From Desulfobacteraceae bacterium (GTDB lineage: Bacteria > Desulfobacterota > DSM-4660 > Desulfatiglandales > Desulfatiglandaceae), in assembly GCA_016783065.1 (NCBI GenBank), contig JADHXI010000006.1:1-46840 (forward strand): a stretch of DNA of 46,840 nt, written 5' to 3'. Below, piece by piece: positions 43,723 through 46,840 of the stretch (the stretch's first letter is position 1; the number at the start of each line of letters is the position of its first letter). The notes below the pieces were generated by a model. That model searched no databases. It worked only from the letters and a program-made list of their open reading frames with translations, and was not told the origin of the DNA. The translations under genes and the position numbers were made by a program.

Positions 43723-43788
43723 ATTTTAGCAGATATCCTACATTTTAGCAGATTTTGGAAAGTTTTTCTCACACAGTTTCTCACACAG
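43723..43788. repeat. Short direct repeats beside the tRNA-Phe fragment
   Basis: ATTTTAGCAGAT occurs at 43723-43734 and 43742-43753, and TTTCTCACACAG occurs twice in perfect tandem at 43765-43776 and 43777-43788. Repeats of this size next to an att core resemble integrase arm-type or excisionase sites, though no integrase gene is in view. Confidence 0.6.
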
Positions 43789-43942
43789 GCAATCCCGCAT
43801 AATCTGATTTCGCTAATCAAAACCTATCCTCAGTACCCACCTTCCGAATGAAATTCCATCTGTCTTTCAATTCTCCTCATTATCAAGTTCTGCAAGAAAT
43901 CAATTTTCTCTCTGAGAACCGCAGATATATAGGAATAAAGAA

Positions 43943-43971
43943 TTGACATCATGGATTTTTCGCCATATTAC
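43943..43971 (+). promoter_or_regulatory. Sigma-70 promoter of the HU-like gene
   Basis: TTGACA (43943-43948), a 17-bp spacer and TATTAC (43966-43971) make a good promoter. Transcription would start near 43978, after the in-frame ATG at 43951 and 40 bp before the ATG at 44020, which settles the start. Confidence 0.65.
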
Positions 43972-44019
43972 AACGTCTTGAAACATCCACCCGTTAACCC
44001 AACAACGAAAGGAGATCAC

Positions 44020-44409
44020 ATGGCCACAAAGAAAACCGCAAAAAAGGCACCATCCAAGAAGTCCCCCAAAGTATCAGCCCCCGTCCGAAAAATAACCGCC
44101 GTCAAGAAACCCATGACCAAGTCAGCCATTATCGGTGAGATAGCCCAGAATACAGAACTCAGCAAGAAACAAATCTCATCAGTGTTCGATGAACTGGCCA
44201 TCCTCATCGAGCGTCATATCAAGAAACGTGCTCCGGGTAAACTTGTCCTGCCAGGACTTATGAAAATTGAGGTCAAGCGGAAACCAGCAACAAAAGCTCG
44301 GAAGGGTATGAACCCATTCACCAGGGAAGAAACGGTCTTCAAGGCAAAACCGGCCCGCAATGTTGTTAAGATCCGTCCCTTGAAGAAAGTCAAGGAAATG
44401 GTTGGGTGA
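44020..44409 (+). CDS. HU-family DNA-binding protein with lysine-rich N-terminal tail
   Basis: 129 residues from ATG 44020, preceded by AAGGAGAT. Residues 1-33 are almost only Lys, Ala, Pro, Ser and Thr (ATKKTAKKAPSKKSPKVSAP), a histone-H1-like tail. Residues 34-129 are an HU/IHF domain: MTKSAIIGEIAQNTELSKKQ, LPGLMKIEVKRKPATKARKG, MNPFTREE with the intercalating proline, and FKAKPARNVVKIRPLKKVKE. It should bind DNA non-specifically and condense or bridge it. It differs clearly from the 88-residue HU at 24983-25249. It lies just inside the putative integrative element and just before a tRNA-Gly gene. Confidence 0.9.
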   Translation: MATKKTAKKAPSKKSPKVSAPVRKITAVKKPMTKSAIIGEIAQNTELSKKQISSVFDELAILIERHIKKRAPGKLVLPGLMKIEVKRKPATKARKGMNPFTREETVFKAKPARNVVKIRPLKKVKEMVG

Positions 44410-44438
44410 TAGGAGATGTAGGTTCGTTTTTTGGCTAA

Positions 44439-44513
44439 GCGGGGCTAGCTCAATGGTAGAGCACTGGGCTTCCGGTCCAGATGTCGGGGTTCGATTCCAC
44501 CGGCTCCGCTCCA
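44439..44513 (+). tRNA. tRNA-Gly (anticodon TCC)
   Basis: Cloverleaf of 75 nt: acceptor GCGGGGC/GCTCCGC with one G-T pair, D arm GCTC-AATGGTA-GAGC, anticodon arm CTGGG-CTTCCGG-TCCAG, discriminator T and encoded CCA. The loop gives TCC (glycine); U73 agrees with glycine. Odd points are G at position 37 and a T arm (CGGGG-TTCGATT-CCACCG) that needs a bulged A to pair. It may be a variant element-borne copy or slightly decayed. Confidence 0.82.
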
Positions 44514-45166
44514 TATAAAAGTAGGTCCTGGCGATATTACCCCTTTTCACCGGAGGCGGTTCAGCCTTTCTCCCTTCAATCTCCATGTCACATTTTCCAA
44601 ATTCCCTTTTCTCTCCAGATATCATCTCGAAGCTGTAATTGGATCTCAGACCGTTTATCTCCCTACGACCGTGACCACATTATAGAGATCGGCTTCCATA
44701 TATCTAAATTTCGGGGCTACTTTCCTGGCACAATTTCGACCCTTGAAAGGTTTGCCCTTGCGGTTCAGCTACCAATCCGAGACTTCCTTTTCTTTATCTT
44801 GCTGACCAGGGAGCCGATGGAACGGATGATATCCCCCGATCCCTTTTGACCGGCGCTCCAGAAATGACCTCTTCCCTTCTTTCTGATATCCCAGCCTTTG
44901 GCCTGGGGATCTAAAGGGCGATATACCTGTTCAGGGTGCTCATATCGTTGGCCATTTATTTCCTCCGATAGCCCAATATGAAGACAGTTTCTCCGTGACT
45001 GGTTATAACCCATCACAGAGTTGAATCATGGAAAGATTATTGACTTCAAACGCTTTTCAAGTATAAGTAATCTTGAAAATATGACCAATGTGAAAAAAAA
45101 TATGATTCGAATTGTAATCTTTGGATCATGAACTGACCGCTTCCAGACTGAAAATATAGGTTTGTT
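44514..45166. other. Spacer of 650 bp with one possible broken small gene
   Basis: AT-rich, no intact gene. On the minus strand ATG 44955 has a near-perfect ribosome-binding site (GGAGGAAATAA) but stops after 14 codons (MANDMSTLNRYIAL). In the next frame the sequence goes on as a basic peptide (LDPQAKGWDIRKKGRGHFW, ending near 44765 in SLVSKIKKRKSRIGS). One frameshift would join them into about 63 residues. I do not recognise the protein. Confidence 0.35.
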
Positions 45167-46194
45167 ATGGCCAATTGGAGACCCAAAGAAATTATTGTAC
45201 ATGAAAAAATAAGGGATGATCCTGTGACAGAATACATCTTGAGGAAATGCAAAGGGGTTCCTGTCAGACATGTTAATAGTGGGGTCGCAACAGCAATCGT
45301 TAGGGCATCCAAGGTTTTAAGGGGTGCTCAAACCATGCTCGACAAGATATTGGCGGGGAAAAAGCTGCTTTACATTGGCCCTGCTGGCAATGATGTGGTG
45401 GATCTTTTCACAATGCCTGATGAGCGAATGATGTGCCCTCACTTTGACCGGCTGAAACTAGCATCCAACGGTTGTTTCTATCAGTGTGATTGGTGTTATT
45501 TGAAGCTGACTTACCGGGCCGCACATTTCCTTTTATCACGATCAGGGCGGAATACGACAAGATCAAGCGGCGGCTCAGCAAGAAACTGTGCAGTCAAGCA
45601 AAACCCCAATCATGTTCAACAGTGGGGAACTGGCGGATTCCCTGGCACTGGAACACCTGACCAGGGCGGGAAGGGAATTCATTCCGTGGTTTGGCAAAAG
45701 GAAAAATGGCTATTTATTTATGCTGACAAAGAGCGACAACGTTAATGGCATTCTGGATTTGCCTCACAACGGTCACACGGTTGTTGCATGGAGCATGAAT
45801 AATGAAGCAGTCTCAGGGAAGTTTGAGGTTGGGGCACCACCCTTTAGAAGAAGGCTTGAGGCTGCCCGGAAGGTGGAACAAGCCGAGTACCCTTTACGAA
45901 TCAGGCTTGACCCGATCGTTCCTATCGAGGGCTGGAAGGAAGCCGATGTTCCCGCCTAAGCTGTTCTCAGAAAAGACAAAGCCCAAGGCAGGAAAATACA
46001 GCTTTAGCGGGGTGAAACGCAGGAGACTATTCAGGTTTGTTATTGATGAAATCAGGAAGCATTCGGACTGCCGGATTGCTCTCTGCAAGGAATCAGCGGA
46101 TGTTTGGAACAAAATGGGGCTGGAGTTATCCCGATGCAGTTGTGTCTGCCAGCTTGATTATGCCGAAATGCCGACCGGGGCTTGCAAGGATTGA
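45167..46194 (+). pseudogene. Broken spore photoproduct lyase-family (radical SAM) gene
   Basis: Three adjoining frames carry consecutive parts of one SPL-like protein. 45167-45525 holds KEIIVHEKIRDDPVTEYIL and the radical SAM cluster region KLASNGCFYQCDWCYLKLTY (CxxxCxxC). After a frameshift near 45528, FITIRAEYDKIKRRLSKK continues in another frame; after a second near 45588, PIMFNSGELADSLALEHLT to LRIRLDPIVPIEGWKEA follows. It then stops at 45957, and KYSFSGVKRRRLFRFVIDEI to GLELSRCSCVCQLDYAEMP ends at 46194 in a further frame, with about 60 expected residues missing. SPL repairs UV thymine dimers of spores; SPL-like proteins also occur in non-spore formers. At least two frameshifts plus a deletion make it non-functional. 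Confidence 0.8.
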
Positions 46195-46576
46195 ATCGCT
46201 CTATAGCCTACATATCGGCCAATTTTTTGATTTTTTCAGATTGTTTAGACGTATCTGATCTCTTAGTTTGTGGCCAAGGTAATATCTCGGTTTTTATCTT
46301 CGACCGGAGCCACATATGTAAGGCTTATCACAACGTTTTGTTGACACGGATTATTTGAGAGATTGTCAAGTTATCACACGGTCTGGTGAACGAGAGATAT
46401 GGAATCAGATAACACAGGTTCCCTCGATCAACCCGAATTGATGATATCACAGTCTTTTAACTTGCTGAAATCTTTGATTTCTGGCAAGATAAAAAGGATT
46501 GAAATGGGGCTGAAATTGGTTCGTATGCAAAGCATATTGAAAATTTCACAAATTCCAGTATAATGCACGTAACCTG
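46195..46576. other. AT-rich spacer, no gene recognised
   Basis: A 382-bp stretch between the broken SPL gene and the structured RNA. It has no frame with a ribosome-binding site. TTGACA at 46342-46347 is followed by no good -10. Possibly remnant element DNA. Confidence 0.4.
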
Positions 46577-46840
46577 GTCGCGCCAGGGTAAGCCTGGGTC
46601 GTTGGGAATGGGCATAAGCCCAAGAAATTCGACATTGTTACCCAGTGGGTGCCCCTGGGAAAACCTCTCGGGGAAGTCCCACCTGACTAAAGGCTAGCCA
46701 GCAGGTTAGTAGTGAAATCCGAGGGTAAGCCCGGTAACGGGAGTCCTAAGCCGGATGGATCAAGTCTGTAGGCCGTGTTATTGAGCCCCGAAATCGTGCT
46801 ATTTGTGGTCATTGGATAACTCGCGGGAAACCGTGAGGAA
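46577..46840 (+). ncRNA. Highly structured RNA, probable 5' part of a group II intron (runs off window)
   Basis: The last 260 bp have no open frame but are dense with strong hairpins: CCAGG-GTAAG-CCTGG (46583-46597), GGGC-ATAA-GCCC (46610-46621), a GGGTG-CCCC/GGGG-nnnn-CCC nested stem (about 46645-46682), and CTCGCGG-GAAA-CCGTGAG with a GNRA tetraloop (46820-46837). The purine-rich internal loops (AAGAAATTCGAC, GTGAAATCCGAGGGTAAG) resemble domain I of bacterial group II introns, which would place the reverse-transcriptase gene to the right. The 5' end is not a textbook GTGYG, so the boundary is only approximate. Confidence 0.5.

Noticed and set aside
43951-44019. Upstream in-frame ATG for the HU-like gene
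   Set aside because: It lies between the -35 and -10 of a good promoter and lacks a ribosome-binding site; ATG 44020 has AAGGAGAT.
44465-44485. Reading the tRNA at 44439 as tRNA-Arg(CCG)
   Set aside because: The seven-base loop CTTCCGG puts TCC, not CCG, at positions 34-36; shifting the stem breaks pairing, and U73 fits glycine.
1-46840. CRISPR array, restriction system or prophage structural genes
   Set aside because: No regularly spaced repeats and no cas, restriction or phage morphogenesis proteins were seen.

Overview
The window reads as chromosome of an anaerobic, Gram-negative bacterium of the Desulfobacterota (former Deltaproteobacteria) type. This is inferred from gene content: a stand-alone F0 operon (atpZ-atpI-atpB-atpE) without F1 genes beside it, a Rex redox repressor next to it, a hopanoid side-chain cluster (hpnA, hpnJ, hpnI, hpnK), a ferredoxin-nitroreductase fusion, DUF3786 and DUF72 proteins, a complete LIV amino-acid transporter and many lipoproteins. 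No rRNA or other phylogenetic marker was available, so the assignment is soft.

Layout. 1-5.7 kb (minus strand): an Opp/Dpp peptide ABC transporter whose last gene runs off the left edge. 6-7.7 kb: DUF72 and DUF3786 genes. 7.7-8.8 kb: an orphan MalK/UgpC-type ATPase. 9-14.6 kb: DUF456 membrane protein, a lipoprotein, and an RND efflux adaptor-pump pair. 15-17.5 kb (minus): ferredoxin-nitroreductase, a diguanylate cyclase and a YjbQ protein. 18-21.8 kb: pdxA-uvrA. 21.8-24.4 kb (minus): rex and the F0 operon; a good Rex-box candidate lies upstream of rex. 24.5-25.7 kb: a remnant-like spacer, HU and a small lipoprotein. 26-33.6 kb (minus): two glycosyltransferases, a metallo-hydrolase, a half-size EamA carrier and hpnK-hpnI-hpnJ, with hpnA divergent at 33.8 kb. 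35-40.1 kb: livK, then livH-livM-livG-livF. 40.2-43.1 kb: a threonine/serine dehydratase-type enzyme and a transglutaminase-like lipoprotein.

At 43606-43652 there is a 47-nt 3' half of a tRNA-Phe gene without its 5' half, followed by short direct repeats. This is the usual signature of the far end of an integrative element. By its orientation, everything to the right would be element DNA or remnant: an HU-like protein with a lysine-rich tail, a tRNA-Gly, a broken spore-photoproduct-lyase gene and, at the right edge, a highly structured RNA that looks like the start of a group II intron.

The most unusual protein is the LivG-like ATPase at 38250-39437. A stretch of about 135 residues with four predicted membrane helices sits inside its nucleotide-binding domain, between Walker A and the Q-loop, with no loss of reading frame or of any ATPase motif. 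The OppC permease (extra two-helix hairpin) and the Opp binding protein (about 140 extra residues) also carry in-frame insertions. The window also holds several dispersed non-coding repeats: a GGTYAYTGG-type degenerate repeat (2 sites), a 142-bp inverted-repeat element with a partial second copy, and a motif around CCRGGYCGTTA (3 sites).
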